A stretch of DNA of 64,000 bases from CAVXFL01 sp963761015 (GCA_963761015.1 CAVXFL010000020.1:682001-746000), one strand, 5' to 3'; positions 7,558-16,610 are shown, counted from the first letter of the stretch. Notes: generated from the letters alone by a model not told the origin. Translations and numbers: made by a program.

Positions 7558-9526
7558 TCACCTACGCGAAGCAGCGGAGCCAACGATTAGTCCGGCCCCG
7601 CTTACCGTTTCCGAGCCCGCCCGGTTGTCAATCTTCTGGGCGGCCTCAAGGCACGCCTTTACGGCGTCCCGCAGGGAGCTCGTGTAGTAATCGGCGCCGA
7701 CGGCCGAACGCAGCCGCTCATCCTTGAGGACGGTGTCCTCGGCGGGCCAGAGCCCGACCAGGACCGGTACTCCCGGGAGCCGCCACCTAAGGCGGCGGAG
7801 TAGGTAACGCAGATGCGACGGACTGCCGCTGATCTCCAAATACGAGATGCACACCATCGCGACGCCCTGCACATCCAGCGTCGCGATTTTTGTGCGCGAC
7901 ACCAACTCATACGGTACCAGCCGCGCCCCCAACCCTTGCTTGCCGAGCAGCTGGGCAAGAATCTCGGACGCGGCCTCGTCCAACGGGCCGCGTCCGGCTA
8001 TGCACATCACGGGCGCTTCCGTGCGCCACGCCGGCGGCAAATCTTCGCGGGCGGGATCGACGCGCACGGGGATGGGCTGCTTCGGCAGTGCCACGGCGCC
8101 GTGGTCTCCCTTCTCCGGCGCGGGCTCGCGGTCGTCGTAACTGGCGAGCTCGTGCACCAGGACCTTGATCGTCGCCTTCACGCGCTCGAGCTGTTGCGCG
8201 TTCAGTACGCCGCGCTCTGCATCGTTCGCCGCGAGCTGCAAGCCCCTGAGCGCGACCTCGTCATAGTACCGACGATAGCGAGCGATCCTTCAGCAGCAGC
8301 TCGGCAAGGTCCTGCGCCTCGTCCGCGTCGCCCGCCAGGATGCGCTGATAGAAGCTCTCGGGGGGCGTCAGCGCCGGCCGGTCTCCCAGCAGAACGTCGA
8401 GGAACGCCAGCCGCTCGACGTGCCGCCCGAGAACGACCAGGCAGAGTGTGAGGGGGGTGGACAGGATCAGCCCGATCGGCCCCCACAACCACGCCCAGAA
8501 GATGGCCGCGACGACGACTGCGAATGGCGACAGGCCGGTGCTGTGGCCGTACACCATGGGCTCGATGACGTTGCCGGTTACTGGCTCGGCCACCAGGAAG
8601 AGCGCCAGGACCCACAACACCATGGACCAGCCGGGGTCGACCGCAGCCGCGAGTGCCAGCGGCAGCACGGCCGAGATGAAGGAGCCGATGTAGGGCACGA
8701 AGCGTAGCAGCGCAGACAGGATCCCCCAGAGCACGGGGTTCGGGACGCCTATGAAGAACAGACCAACGCCGATGATGACGCCGAACCCGGTGTTGATGCT
8801 GAACTGGGTCAGGAAGTACCTGCTGAGCCGCCGTCCGCCATCATCGATCGCAACCGTCGTACGGTGCAGATCGGTCGATCCGAACAACCGGATCAGGCGG
8901 TCGCGCAGGTCCTCCTTCTGCAGCAGGGCGAATACCGCGACGACGAACACGATGCCGATCGTCGCCAGCGGTGACAGGATAGGCGACAGATATCGGCTGG
9001 CGAGCTCGAGCGGCGTAGCATTGGCCTGGCGCACCTCAACGAAACCCTGGTCGCCCGAGTTGGTCGGGCGATTTTGGAGCGATGGCGCCGCGGGAGTTGG
9101 ACCGGGAGCGGTCGGGGCCGCTTGGTGACCGATCATATCCGCGAAGCGCCCGACGGTGTAGGCTTCTACGGCCTTCACCTTGCGCTCGACCGTCGCGACG
9201 TACTGGGGAAGGTTGGTCGTGAGCTGCGCAATCTGGGTCCCGATCACGCTGCCGAGCGCCAGCATGACGCCCAGCGCCAGCAGGACAGCGATCAAGACGG
9301 ACGGCACACGGCCGAGCCGAGCGCGGCGCAACAAGCCTACCAGCGGCGCTAGAAGAAACGAGAGCAGAAGCGCAAGCGTGACCGGGACCAGCACCACTTT
9401 CCCGAAGTAAAGCGTCGCCACGACCATGACGAATAGCGTCATCGTCCGGGACGCATCGGGTGCTGCCGCGGGTGCGATCTGTGTGCTCGCCGCAGGCGAG
9501 ACTGACGGTTCGTCAGGCATGATCAA
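7558..9526 (-). CDS. AI-2E family permease with long soluble C-terminal domain (one frameshift)
   Basis: About 655 residues once one frameshift near 8275-8285 is bridged. The first 410 residues are an AI-2E/PerM-type membrane protein: TMTLFVMVVATLYFGKVVLV, the family signature IGVPNPVLWGILSALLRFVP and a final helix pair ending LVVLGRHV. The second frame continues ARYRRYYDEVALRGLQLAAN and then about 200 soluble residues with PVMCIAGRGPLDEAASEILA, GVAMVCISYLEI and VLVGLWPAED, which look like an alternating beta/alpha Rossmann or cobalamin-binding-like fold. Family members are exporters or H+/Na+ antiporters of debated substrate. Both frames have full coding character, so I treat the shift as a sequence error. 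Confidence 0.82.
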
Positions 9527-9619
9527 ACGAGATCCTCGGATTGCACCTGAGATAGCCGGGCCAGCATGACGAATGTTGGCATGGCAGTTTTTCCCTTCCG
9601 CCGCGGTAGAGAGCCGTGT

Positions 9620-9922
9620 CTAGGCGTCACGATGCCAGTCGACGCGGATGAAATACCCGCCTTCATCGTAGCTGAAGTGCAGATCGCCGTCGAAGACGCT
9701 CTTGCATGCCTCGCTAATGCGTCGAGGCAGATGGATGTCGGTTGTGTTGATAACGATGTGGTCCGGTGCCTCTTCCATGTTCATGATCCGGTTTAACGGA
9801 TGTTCGCTCTTTTCAATCTGCTCCTGGTGCCGCGCGAGGTTGAGAAACTCGTTTCGATGCTGCTGCAAACAGCTGCCGCTCAGCGCCACCACGCCGGCCG
9901 GGAAATGGTCATTCGTCCGGTG
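9620..9922 (-). pseudogene. C-terminal half of a BCAM0308-type protein, truncated by an IS scar
   Basis: The minus strand from 9922 reads HRTNDHFPAGVVALSGSC, then EQIEKSEHPLNRIMNMEEAP, TTDIHLPRRISEA and SYDEGGYFIRVDW, ending at 9620. This is the C-terminal portion of the BCAM0308 family, small proteins whose N-terminal half normally holds CxxC pairs and a HKGRW segment. Here homology ends exactly where the IS3-like sequence begins (9921), so the N-terminal half and start codon are gone. The remaining piece has an internal GTG at 9892 that could only make a fragment. The function of intact members is unknown. Confidence 0.75.
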
Positions 9923-10157
9923 GACTGAAGTGGATCCGGATTAGGACCGGCGGCTTGATTGGAGAGCGGCCGCTCCGTTGGTAGACGGAGCGGGAAATGA
10001 CGAAGCGAACACGACGGAAGATCGATCGCGAGCCGGCGGCGGCAAACGACAACGACTTGGTGCTGATGCGCCGGATCGACGAGCTGTTCACGTCCTGGCC
10101 GTCTCTCGGCTCGCGGCGGATCGCGGCGTTGCTGCGGGCCGAGGGCGGGGCGGCGGG
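9921..10157 (+). mobile_element. internally deleted IS3-family insertion sequence scar
   Basis: From 9921 (TGGACTGAAG...) a leader runs to an ATG at 9997 encoding MTKRTRRKID, the usual start of an IS3-group orfA. About ten codons later the frame joins DLVLMRRIDELF and LGSRRIAALLRAEGG, which belong to the N-terminal part of the orfB transposase, so most of orfA and all of the DDE catalytic domain of orfB are missing. The right end cannot be seen; the scar stops within a few bases of the ftsY stop. It is flanked by the broken BCAM0308-type gene, showing that the insertion or a later deletion removed that gene's 5' half. The element cannot transpose. Confidence 0.7.
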
Positions 10158-10158
10158 A

Positions 10159-11080
10159 TTACGCGCCCACCAGCCCGCGCGCGAATTCGCCGGCGTCGAA
10201 CGGGCGCAGATCGGTCGCCTTCTCGCCGACGCCGACGGCGTGCACGGGGAGTTTGAATGCTTCGGCCAGCGCGACCACGATGCCGCCGCGCGCGCTGCCG
10301 TCCAGCTTCGTCACCACCAGGCCGGTCACGTCGACCATGTCCTTGAACACGCGCACCTGCTCGATCGCGTTCTGGCCGGTGGTCGCGTCCAGCACCAACA
10401 GCACCGAATGCGGGGCCGTCTCGTCCGCCTTGCGCAGCACGCGGATGATTTTCCGCAGCTCGTCCATCAGCACGGACCTGTTGTGCAGCCGCCCGGCGGT
10501 GTCGATCAGCAGCACGTCGGCGCGCTCGTTGCGGGCGCGCACCAGCGCGTCGTAGGCGAGGCCGGCGGCGTCGGCGCGCGGCGGACCCGCGATCACCGGC
10601 GCGCCCACACGCTCGCCCCAGATTTGCAACTGCTCGACGGCGGCGGCGCGGAACGTGTCGCCGGCGACCAGCATCGTCCGCTTGCCCTCGTCGCGCCACT
10701 GCAGCGCGAGCTTGCCGATCGTCGTGGTCTTGCCGGTGCCGTTCACCCCCACCACGAGCACGACATGCGGTTTCAGTGCCGGATCGAGCACCAACGGTTC
10801 CGTAACGGGGGCAAGGATCTCGGCGATGTCGCCCGCAAGCGCGTCCTTCACCTCCTGATCGGTCACGTCCTTGCCGAAGCGGGTGCGGCGAAATTCCTCG
10901 ATCACGCGCATGGCGACGGCGGGACCGAGATCGGCGGAAATCAGCAGCTCTTCCAACTCCTCGAGCGCGGCGTCGTCCAGCTTGCGCTTGGTCACCACCG
11001 AACTGATGCCGGGTACTGATCTTCTGCGTGCTGCGCGACAGCCCTTCCTTGAGCCGAGAGAAGAACCCGCCGAGAGCCAT
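10159..11080 (-). CDS. ftsY: signal recognition particle receptor FtsY (one frameshift)
   Basis: About 306 residues after bridging one frameshift. MALGGFFSRLKEGLSRSTQK is in one frame and SSVVTKRKLDDAALEELEEL onward in another. The junction reads ACC-CGGC-ATC where the family has ACC-GGC-ATC (STGISSVVT), so a single extra C in the CCC at 11013-11011 explains it. The GTPase NG domain shows GVNGTGKTTTIGKLA (P loop), DTFRAAAVEQL, DTAGRL and TKLDGSARGG. FtsY docks ribosome-SRP complexes at the membrane for co-translational insertion. The gene is indispensable, so the shift is almost certainly an error. A GAGGT sequence precedes the ATG. It is the last gene of a dapF-mtaB-ftsY run. Confidence 0.93.
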
Positions 11081-11304
11081 TTCGAGTACCTCGTTGAAGC
11101 CGGGGCCGCCCGGTCAGAAGCCCGTCAGCAGCAGGTCGAGCACGACCGTGATCTCGTCTCGAACTCGTGCGAGTGAGCCCATCGAACTTCCGAGTTCCCG
11201 CCTCGGAGCAGTTGGTCGCCCGCCTGGGCTGGCCGGGCGAATCCGCATGTTCTCGGCCGGTCCCCATGCGCACAAACCTAAGCGTTGCCAAGGAGGAAGC
11301 AAGC

Positions 11305-12534
11305 TCAGCAGGGCGCGGCCACCAAGCCGTCCTCGTTCGCGTCTTGCACCGCCGCTCGCACCACGCGGCCGGGTTCGACCGCAATCGAGAGCCGGACCGG
11401 CGCATAGTGCTCGGTGTGCCCGGCATCGCCGGCCTCGGTGAGCACGCTGACGGTTCGGCCGAGTTGGGAGCCGAAGAACCGCGCGGCATTGCGCCGGCCG
11501 GCCGCGCGCAGGCGGGACGCGCGCTCGCGGCGCACTTGGGCCGGGATCTGCGGCATGCGGGCAGCCGGCGTGCCGGGCCGGGCGCTGTAGGGAAAAACGT
11601 GCAGGAACGGCAGCGCGGCCTGCTCCACCAGCGCCAGGGTCTCGCTGAACAGCGCGTCGGATTCGGTGGGGAAGCCGGCGATCAGGTCGGCGCCAATGGC
11701 GATGCCGGGCCGCAATGCGTTCGCCCGCGCGATGACGGCGAGCGCGTCCGCGCGGCTGTGCCGGCGCTTCATGCGCTTCAGGATCAGGTCGCTGCCGGCC
11801 TGGAGCGAGAGGTGCAGATGCGGCATCAGCCGCTCCTCCTCCGCGATCAGCCGCCACAAATCCGCGTCGACCTCCTTGGGATCGAGCGAGGACAGCCGCA
11901 GCCGCGGCAGCTCGGGGATCAGCGCGAGCAGGCGGCGGACCAGTTGGCCGAGCGTCGGCCGGCCGGGCAGGTCGGCGCCGTAGCTGGTGATATCGACGCC
12001 CGTCAGCACCAGTTCGCGATACCCCGCCGCGACCAGCGCGCGCGCCTCGGCGACGACCGCGCCCGCCGGCACGCTGCGGCTCGGGCCGCGGCCGAACGGG
12101 ATGACGCAGAACGTGCAGCGGTGATCGCAGCCCTGCTGCACTTGCACGAAGGCGCGAGCCCGGCCGGCGAATTCGGTGACCATGTGCGGCGCCGTCTCGC
12201 GCGCGGCCATGATGTCCGACACCGCGCTGGGCGCGTCCGTCCCCCAGTTTTCCGTCTTCAGCTTGTCGGCATTGCCGAGCACGCGCGCGACGCCGGGCAG
12301 TCCGGCCCAGCGCTCGGGGTCGAGTTGGGCCGCGCAGCCGGTGACGACGATGCGCGCCTCGGGGCGCTCGCGCGCCAACCGCCGCACCGCCTGTCGCGCC
12401 TGCCGCTCGGCTTCGGCCGTCACCGCGCAGGTGTTCACGATCACCGTATCGGCGCACTCGGCCGCCAGGCCGCGCATCACCTCGCTCTCGTAGGTGTTCA
12501 GCCGGCAGCCGAAGGTGACGATCTCGACGCTCAC
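11305..12534 (-). CDS. mtaB: tRNA (N6-threonylcarbamoyladenosine-37) methylthiotransferase
   Basis: 409 residues from a GTG that overlaps the dapF stop (GTGA). The N-terminal UPF0004 domain begins VEIVTFGCRLNTYESEVM and carries the three Cys that hold the second 4Fe-4S cluster (GCRLN, NTCAV, GCAAQ). The radical-SAM core has CDHRCTFCVIPFGRG with the CxxxCxxC motif, followed by a TRAM-like C-terminal region. The RLN signature after the first Cys and the sequence ALPFLHVFPYSARPGTPAA fit MtaB (ms2t6A37 synthesis on ANN-reading tRNAs) better than MiaB or RimO. A 224-base spacer without coding signal separates it from ftsY. Confidence 0.92.
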   Translation of the reverse strand: MSVEIVTFGCRLNTYESEVMRGLAAECADTVIVNTCAVTAEAERQARQAVRRLARERPEARIVVTGCAAQLDPERWAGLPGVARVLGNADKLKTENWGTDAPSAVSDIMAARETAPHMVTEFAGRARAFVQVQQGCDHRCTFCVIPFGRGPSRSVPAGAVVAEARALVAAGYRELVLTGVDITSYGADLPGRPTLGQLVRRLLALIPELPRLRLSSLDPKEVDADLWRLIAEEERLMPHLHLSLQAGSDLILKRMKRRHSRADALAVIARANALRPGIAIGADLIAGFPTESDALFSETLALVEQAALPFLHVFPYSARPGTPAARMPQIPAQVRRERASRLRAAGRRNAARFFGSQLGRTVSVLTEAGDAGHTEHYAPVRLSIAVEPGRVVRAAVQDANEDGLVAAPC

Positions 12535-13367
12535 GCCGGATAGTCCGCGAGGTCGATGGTGCCGTGGAAGGCCGTGGCGACCGGCCCGGTCATCAGGACG
12601 TGGCCGTCCACGCGCCATGCGATGTCGAGTTCGCCGCCATCCAAAACCACGGTGGCGCGGCGCGCGGCCAAGCCTCGGCGATGCGCGTTCACCAGCGCGG
12701 CGCAGGCGCCGGAACCGCAGGCGCGCGTCAGTCCGGCGCCGCGCTCCCACACGCGCAGCCGCAGCCGGCCGGAGGCGAGCACCTGGGCGAAACCGATATT
12801 GGCGCGCTCGGGAAAAATCGCGGCGTGCTCCAGGTCGGGGCCGATCGCCGCGATCGGCACAGTCTCCAGCTCGGGGACGAAGAACGTCGCGTGCGGATTG
12901 CCCATCGAGCAGCCGGCCGGGCTGGCCAGGCCGTCCGCGTACAGGTCGAGATGCAGCGTGTCCATCGGCCGGGCGAGCGGGATGTCGCGCCAATCGAGCC
13001 GCGCCGGTCCCATGTCCACGCTGATCAGCCCATCGGCTCGGCGCTCGGCGATCAGGTCGCCGGCGGCGGTTCGGATGACGTGCCCCGGCGCGCCGTCGTC
13101 GCGGAACAGCAAGTCCGCCACGCAGCGGGTCGCGTTGCCGCAGGCGCCGGCCTCCGAACCGTCGGCATTACGGATGCGCATGCGCGCGTCGGCGCCGCTG
13201 GCCTCGGGCGCCGGCTCGATGCCGATGATCTGGTCGCAGCCGACACCGGTATGGCGGTCGGCGATCGCGGCAGCGCGGGCGGGAGTCAGGCCGAGCGGCG
13301 CCGCGCGTTCGTCGAACACGACGAAATCGTTGCCCAGCCCGTGCATCTTCACGAAACGCGCCAGCAT
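12531..13367 (-). CDS. dapF: diaminopimelate epimerase
   Basis: 278 residues from ATG 13367; an ATG 12 codons upstream (13403) is possible but adds a non-conserved stretch. DapF converts LL- to meso-diaminopimelate for lysine and peptidoglycan. The start MLARFVKMHGLGNDFVVFDE is typical, and both catalytic cysteines are present: NADGSEAGACGNATRC (thiolate one) and LTRACGSGACAALVNA (thiolate two). GNPHATFFV lies between the lobes. It overlaps mtaB by four bases, and the pair with ftsY is an arrangement common in alphaproteobacteria. Confidence 0.95.
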   Translation of the reverse strand: MLARFVKMHGLGNDFVVFDERAAPLGLTPARAAAIADRHTGVGCDQIIGIEPAPEASGADARMRIRNADGSEAGACGNATRCVADLLFRDDGAPGHVIRTAAGDLIAERRADGLISVDMGPARLDWRDIPLARPMDTLHLDLYADGLASPAGCSMGNPHATFFVPELETVPIAAIGPDLEHAAIFPERANIGFAQVLASGRLRLRVWERGAGLTRACGSGACAALVNAHRRGLAARRATVVLDGGELDIAWRVDGHVLMTGPVATAFHGTIDLADYPA

Positions 13368-13420
13368 CGGGCCGATATAGGCCGCTCCCCGTGGAGTTGC
13401 CACCGCGGGTGAATAACGCT

Positions 13421-14198
13421 TCAGCCGCGATCGGCGCCGTCGCTAGCGAGATAGCCGCCGTCCACCGGGATGACGGCGCCGGTGATGAAATCCGCAGCGC
13501 GCGATGCGAGGAAGCGGACGGCCCCGACCAGATCGCCCGTCTCTCCCCAGCGCCCGACCGGCGTGCGGCGCTCGATCGCGTGCTGGAATCCGGTGCCGCG
13601 CAATTCTTCCGTCATTTCGGTGAAATACCAGCCGGGCGCGACCGCGTTCACCTTTATGCCGAGCGGCGCCAGTTCCACCGCGTTCACCCGCGTCAGCCCG
13701 ACCAACGCGTGCTTGGCCACCGTGTAGGCGACCTGAAGCCCGCGGCTCGGCGCGACCAGGCCATAGATCGAGACGATATTGATGATCTTGCCGCCGCCCT
13801 GGGCGCGCATCTGCCGGGCGGCGTGCTTCGTGCACAGGAACGCGCCGGTCAGGTTCGTGTCGATGACGCGCTGCCAATCGGCGCGGTCGAGGTCCATCAC
13901 CGAGGCGCGCTGGCCGACCCCCGCGTTGTTCACGAGAATGTCGAGCCGGCCGAACTCGGGCGACGATGTCGCCGATCGCCCGCGCGACCGACAATTCGTC
14001 GCACACGTCGAGGGTGAGAGCGGCGGCAGGCGGGCCCAGCTCGTCCGCCGCTTGGGCATTGCGCTCGGCTCGCCTCGCGCCGATGACGACGGCGGCGCCG
14101 GCTTCGTGCAAGGCGCGCGCCAGCGCCAGCCCGATCCCGCTATTGGCACCGGTGATGAGCGCGACCCGATCGGCCAGCGAGAACGGATCGTGCGGCAC
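13421..14198 (-). CDS. short-chain dehydrogenase/reductase (one frameshift)
   Basis: About 258 residues after bridging one shift near 13955-13965. The upstream frame gives FSLADRVALITGANSGIGLA with the TGxxxGIG nucleotide-binding motif and LTLDVCDE; the second gives FGRLDILVNNAGVGQR, IINIVSIYGLVAPSRG, the active-site VAYTVAKHALVG (YxxxK) and PVDGGYLASDG. It is a classical SDR, NAD(P)-dependent, acting on an alcohol or ketone that cannot be named. The missing base lies in GCCCGAGTTCGG. It starts 18 bases after the CmcJ-like gene and ends close to dapF, so it probably belongs to the same transcript. Confidence 0.85.
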
Positions 14199-14216
14199 CG
14201 GTGGACGCGGGCTCGC

Positions 14217-15041
14217 TCAGAAGAAGGCGATCGTGCGCAGCTCGATGCTTTCCCGCGCCGGCGCATCGGGCGCGGTGTTCGGGTCGTCGAACGCGCTGTG
14301 CCCCAGAAAACGCGCCCGCCCGTCGCGTTCGGAGTCGAACGTCTTCAGCAGCAACGCGTCCTGGGGCCGCATGCGCGGAAAATACCACCAGTGGTGCTGC
14401 GGCGCGTGGCGCAGCACGAAGATCTCGCCGTCGCGCTCGCGATAGCGGAGCGCCATGGTGACGAAATCGGCATCGCTCGACGACGTCGCGTCGCACATCG
14501 CCAGCGGCTTTTCCTCGACCGTCCGGCGCAGCGGCTTCCACACGTTGTAGAACGCCACGCGCCGCGACAGCAGCGCGTCCGCTTCGTCGGGCAGCAATTG
14601 CCGCACGCGCAGCGGACCGGAGTTCGGGGTGTAATCGCAATGCACCAGCATCACCGGCGCGCGCTGCGTCGTGCTGGTCTCGGCGGTCTGCCGGGCGGCG
14701 TTCGATTTCGTGCGGATCGTGTGGTCGAAGACCACGACGCGGCTGGCGCCCACGGCGTCGCGGACGAAGGCGATCACCTCGGGATAGAACCGCTCCCGGA
14801 CCGCCGTATCGTCATCCCAATCCGTGAACGGCGAGGGGAATTCGCGCAGCGCGAAGCCCTCCCGATCCGCCGAGAACTCGCCCGCCCGCGACCAGGCGTC
14901 GTGGACCGGCATTTCCCGGGGATCGTCGCCGGGCGAGCGGATCGGCGTGCCGGGCGTCGGTTCGTAGAAGTAGACCTCGGGGAGCACCCCGGTATCGCGG
15001 GTGTAGTTGAACGTCGCGCGGACAAACGCGTCGGCTGCCAT
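14217..15041 (-). CDS. CmcJ/NvfI-like Fe(II)/2-oxoglutarate oxygenase
   Basis: 274 residues. The pattern MLVHCDYTPNSGPLRVRQLL, RVAFYNVWKPLRRTVEEKPL, CDATSSSDADF and HHWWYFPRMRPQDALLLKTF is the signature of the CmcJ/NvfI family. CmcJ takes part in 7-methoxylation of cephamycin and NvfI is a fungal Fe(II)/2-oxoglutarate-dependent endoperoxidase; bacterial members like this one mostly have unknown substrates. HCD in the first block is a plausible HxD metal triad pair and RARFLGHSAF a candidate distal His. It is sandwiched between a glutathione transferase and an SDR on the same strand, which suggests modification of a small hydrophobic molecule, but this is inference. Confidence 0.85.
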   Translation of the reverse strand: MAADAFVRATFNYTRDTGVLPEVYFYEPTPGTPIRSPGDDPREMPVHDAWSRAGEFSADREGFALREFPSPFTDWDDDTAVRERFYPEVIAFVRDAVGASRVVVFDHTIRTKSNAARQTAETSTTQRAPVMLVHCDYTPNSGPLRVRQLLPDEADALLSRRVAFYNVWKPLRRTVEEKPLAMCDATSSSDADFVTMALRYRERDGEIFVLRHAPQHHWWYFPRMRPQDALLLKTFDSERDGRARFLGHSAFDDPNTAPDAPARESIELRTIAFF

Positions 15042-15101
15042 CGGATTTCACCTGCGCCGCTGTGCCATGCACCTTGCCGTCGGCCAGCCCCGTCCGGGGA
15101 C

Positions 15102-15749
15102 TTACGCCGCGGCCGCCAGCATCTTGTCGATCGCCTCCTGCGTGCGCTTCCAGCTCGGCAGGGTCTCGATCCCCGCCGTCATCCAGCGCTGCAGGTTCGG
15201 GTGATCGGCGAGCGGAAGGCGCTGATAGGTGTGCAAGTGCATGGGCGCCGCCACGGCGATGTCGGCGATCGTGACCCCCTCGCCGGTCAGCCAGGGCGAG
15301 TTCGCAAGCCGCGCGTCCAGGATGTTGGCCAAGCGATGCCAGTTCGGCGCCTCCTTGGCGATCACCGCCTCGTCCGGTTCCGCCTTGAGCAGCGGCTTGA
15401 CCACGTATTCGACGAGGTACGTGTAGCAGCTTGGAAACCAGGTTGCCGCCTCCCACAACATCCAGCGATGGATGTCGGCCCGTTGCCTCGGGTCCTTGGG
15501 GTAGTATTGGTCGGCGCCGCCCTGGTCGGCCGCGTATTGCAAGATGGCGTTCGATTCCGTGAGCGTGAAGTCGCCCTCGGCCGCAGCCGGCAAGGCGGCG
15601 TTGGGGTTGATGGCGAGAAACTCCGGCTGCTTGTGGGCGCCGCCGAAATAATCGACGTAGGCGAGCTTGTACGGCGTTCCGAGCAGATCGAGACCGGCCA
15701 GTGTCTTGCGGCAGTTTACCGTGATGGGATCGGCATAGACCTTCAACAT
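15102..15749 (-). CDS. glutathione S-transferase family protein
   Basis: 215 residues. The N-terminal thioredoxin-like domain has LKVYADPITVNCRKTLAGLD, with Thr and Asn/Cys near the usual catalytic Ser/Cys position, then AINPNAALPAAAEGDFTLTE (the cis-Pro) and ESNAILQYAADQ, the ESxAI glutathione-binding motif. The C-terminal helical domain includes LTGEGVTIADIAVAAPM, the N-capping motif of GSTs. ATG 15749 is chosen; a GTG lies immediately before it. It is 60 bases upstream of the oxygenase gene on the same strand, so it is the likely first gene of that operon. Confidence 0.88.
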   Translation of the reverse strand: MLKVYADPITVNCRKTLAGLDLLGTPYKLAYVDYFGGAHKQPEFLAINPNAALPAAAEGDFTLTESNAILQYAADQGGADQYYPKDPRQRADIHRWMLWEAATWFPSCYTYLVEYVVKPLLKAEPDEAVIAKEAPNWHRLANILDARLANSPWLTGEGVTIADIAVAAPMHLHTYQRLPLADHPNLQRWMTAGIETLPSWKRTQEAIDKMLAAAA

Positions 15750-15828
15750 CACGCGCTCCCCGGATCCGCATCTTGCAGGTGGCGGATTATCCCCCGGAAC
15801 TTAGCTGGGCGGCTCGGCCGGGGTCAAC

Positions 15829-15858
15829 CTTGCGTCAGTGGCGGCCGACCCGTATAAG
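15829..15858 (+). promoter_or_regulatory. candidate promoter of rpmI-rplT
   Basis: CTTGCG at 15829-15834 (TTGCGT in the next register) and TATAAG at 15853-15858 are separated by 17 bases from TTGCGT, a near-ideal sigma-70 layout. The inferred start at about 15865 leaves a leader of some 87 bases rich in GC inverted repeats before rpmI, which could be where L20 or another protein regulates the operon. The same CTTGC-type -35 recurs before tRNA-Val and the small RNA candidate. Confidence 0.6.
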
Positions 15859-15951
15859 CCCGCGCTTCCGTTCGCGCGCCGGGCCCTATGGGGCATGCCC
15901 GGCCGCGGCGTACGCGCGCCTGTTAGGGGCCGCTCAATCAAGGAGAACGAA

Positions 15952-16155
15952 ATGCCCAAGATGAAGACCAAGTCTTCGGTCAAGAAGCGCTTCCACGAGA
16001 CGGCGACCGGCAAGGTGCTGGCCGGGCCGGGCATGAAGCGGCACAACCTTTCGGCGCGCACGCAGAAGGCGAAGCGGACCAATCGCGGCTCGCAGGTGCT
16101 GGAACCGCAGGACGGGCGCACCGTCCTGCAATGGGCGCCCTACGGGCTACGGTGA
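15952..16155 (+). CDS. rpmI: 50S ribosomal protein L35
   Basis: 67 residues, full length. MPKMKTKSSVKKRFHETATG and RHNLSARTQKAKRTNRG are diagnostic; L35 is a small basic protein of the large subunit. A strong Shine-Dalgarno, AAGGAGA at 15940-15946, decides the ATG at 15952 over any upstream in-frame codon. In many bacteria infC precedes rpmI; here a minus-strand GST gene is upstream instead, so the operon begins at rpmI. Confidence 0.98.
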   Translation: MPKMKTKSSVKKRFHETATGKVLAGPGMKRHNLSARTQKAKRTNRGSQVLEPQDGRTVLQWAPYGLR

Positions 16156-16169
16156 GGGAGTAACACCAC

Positions 16170-16523
16170 ATGGCACGCGTCAAGCGCGGCGTCACCGCGC
16201 ACGCCCGGCACAAGAAGGTTCTGCAGCAGTCGAAGGGCTATGTCGGCCGCTCCTCGACGAATTACCGCATCGCGCTGGAGCGCCTGGAGAAGGCGCTGCG
16301 CTATGCCTATCGCGACCGGCGCAACAAGAAGCGCGATTTCCGCGGGCTTTGGATCCAGCGCATCAACGCCGCGGTGCGCGAGCACGGGTTGACCTATTCG
16401 CGCTTCATCGCCGGGCTGAAGAAGGCCGGCATCGAGATGGACCGCAAGGTGCTGGCCGCCATCGCCTACGACGACGCCGCGACCTTCGCGGAAATCGTCA
16501 AGAAGGTGCAGGCGGCGCTTTAG
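16170..16523 (+). CDS. rplT: 50S ribosomal protein L20
   Basis: 117 residues, full length. MARVKRGVTAHARHKKVLQQ with the long basic N-terminal helix that threads into 23S rRNA, then RDRRNKKRDFRGLWIQRINA. L20 is an early assembly protein and the usual autoregulator of this operon in other bacteria. It starts 14 bases after rpmI with a GGGAG ribosome binding site. Confidence 0.98.
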   Translation: MARVKRGVTAHARHKKVLQQSKGYVGRSSTNYRIALERLEKALRYAYRDRRNKKRDFRGLWIQRINAAVREHGLTYSRFIAGLKKAGIEMDRKVLAAIAYDDAATFAEIVKKVQAAL

Positions 16524-16572
16524 TTCCGGTTCCCTCTGGAGACCGCCGGACAAAAGGGCCAGAAAAAAGGGA

Positions 16573-16604
16573 AGGGCTGCTCGAACCGCCGGGCGGCCCT
16601 TTTT
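16573..16604 (+). terminator. Rho-independent terminator or attenuator before pheS
   Basis: AGGGCTGC (16573-16580) pairs with GCGGCCCT (16593-16600) with one G-T pair, a 12-base loop, then TTTT to 16604. It ends only six bases before the pheS ATG. It can end the rpmI-rplT transcript, and because of its position it could control read-through into pheST. No Phe-rich leader peptide is apparent between rplT and the hairpin, so an E. coli-like attenuation mechanism is not shown. Confidence 0.7.
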
Positions 16605-16610
16605 CGATCC

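Noticed and set aside
9566..9796. A 76-codon plus-strand frame downstream of the AI-2E promoter
   Set aside because: It is antisense to the BCAM0308-type fragment, which has family-level conservation.
11011..11013. Programmed ribosomal frameshifting in ftsY and other genes
   Set aside because: Sites are plain homopolymers or arbitrary contexts without slippery heptamers and downstream structures, and too many unrelated genes are affected; sequence error is simpler.
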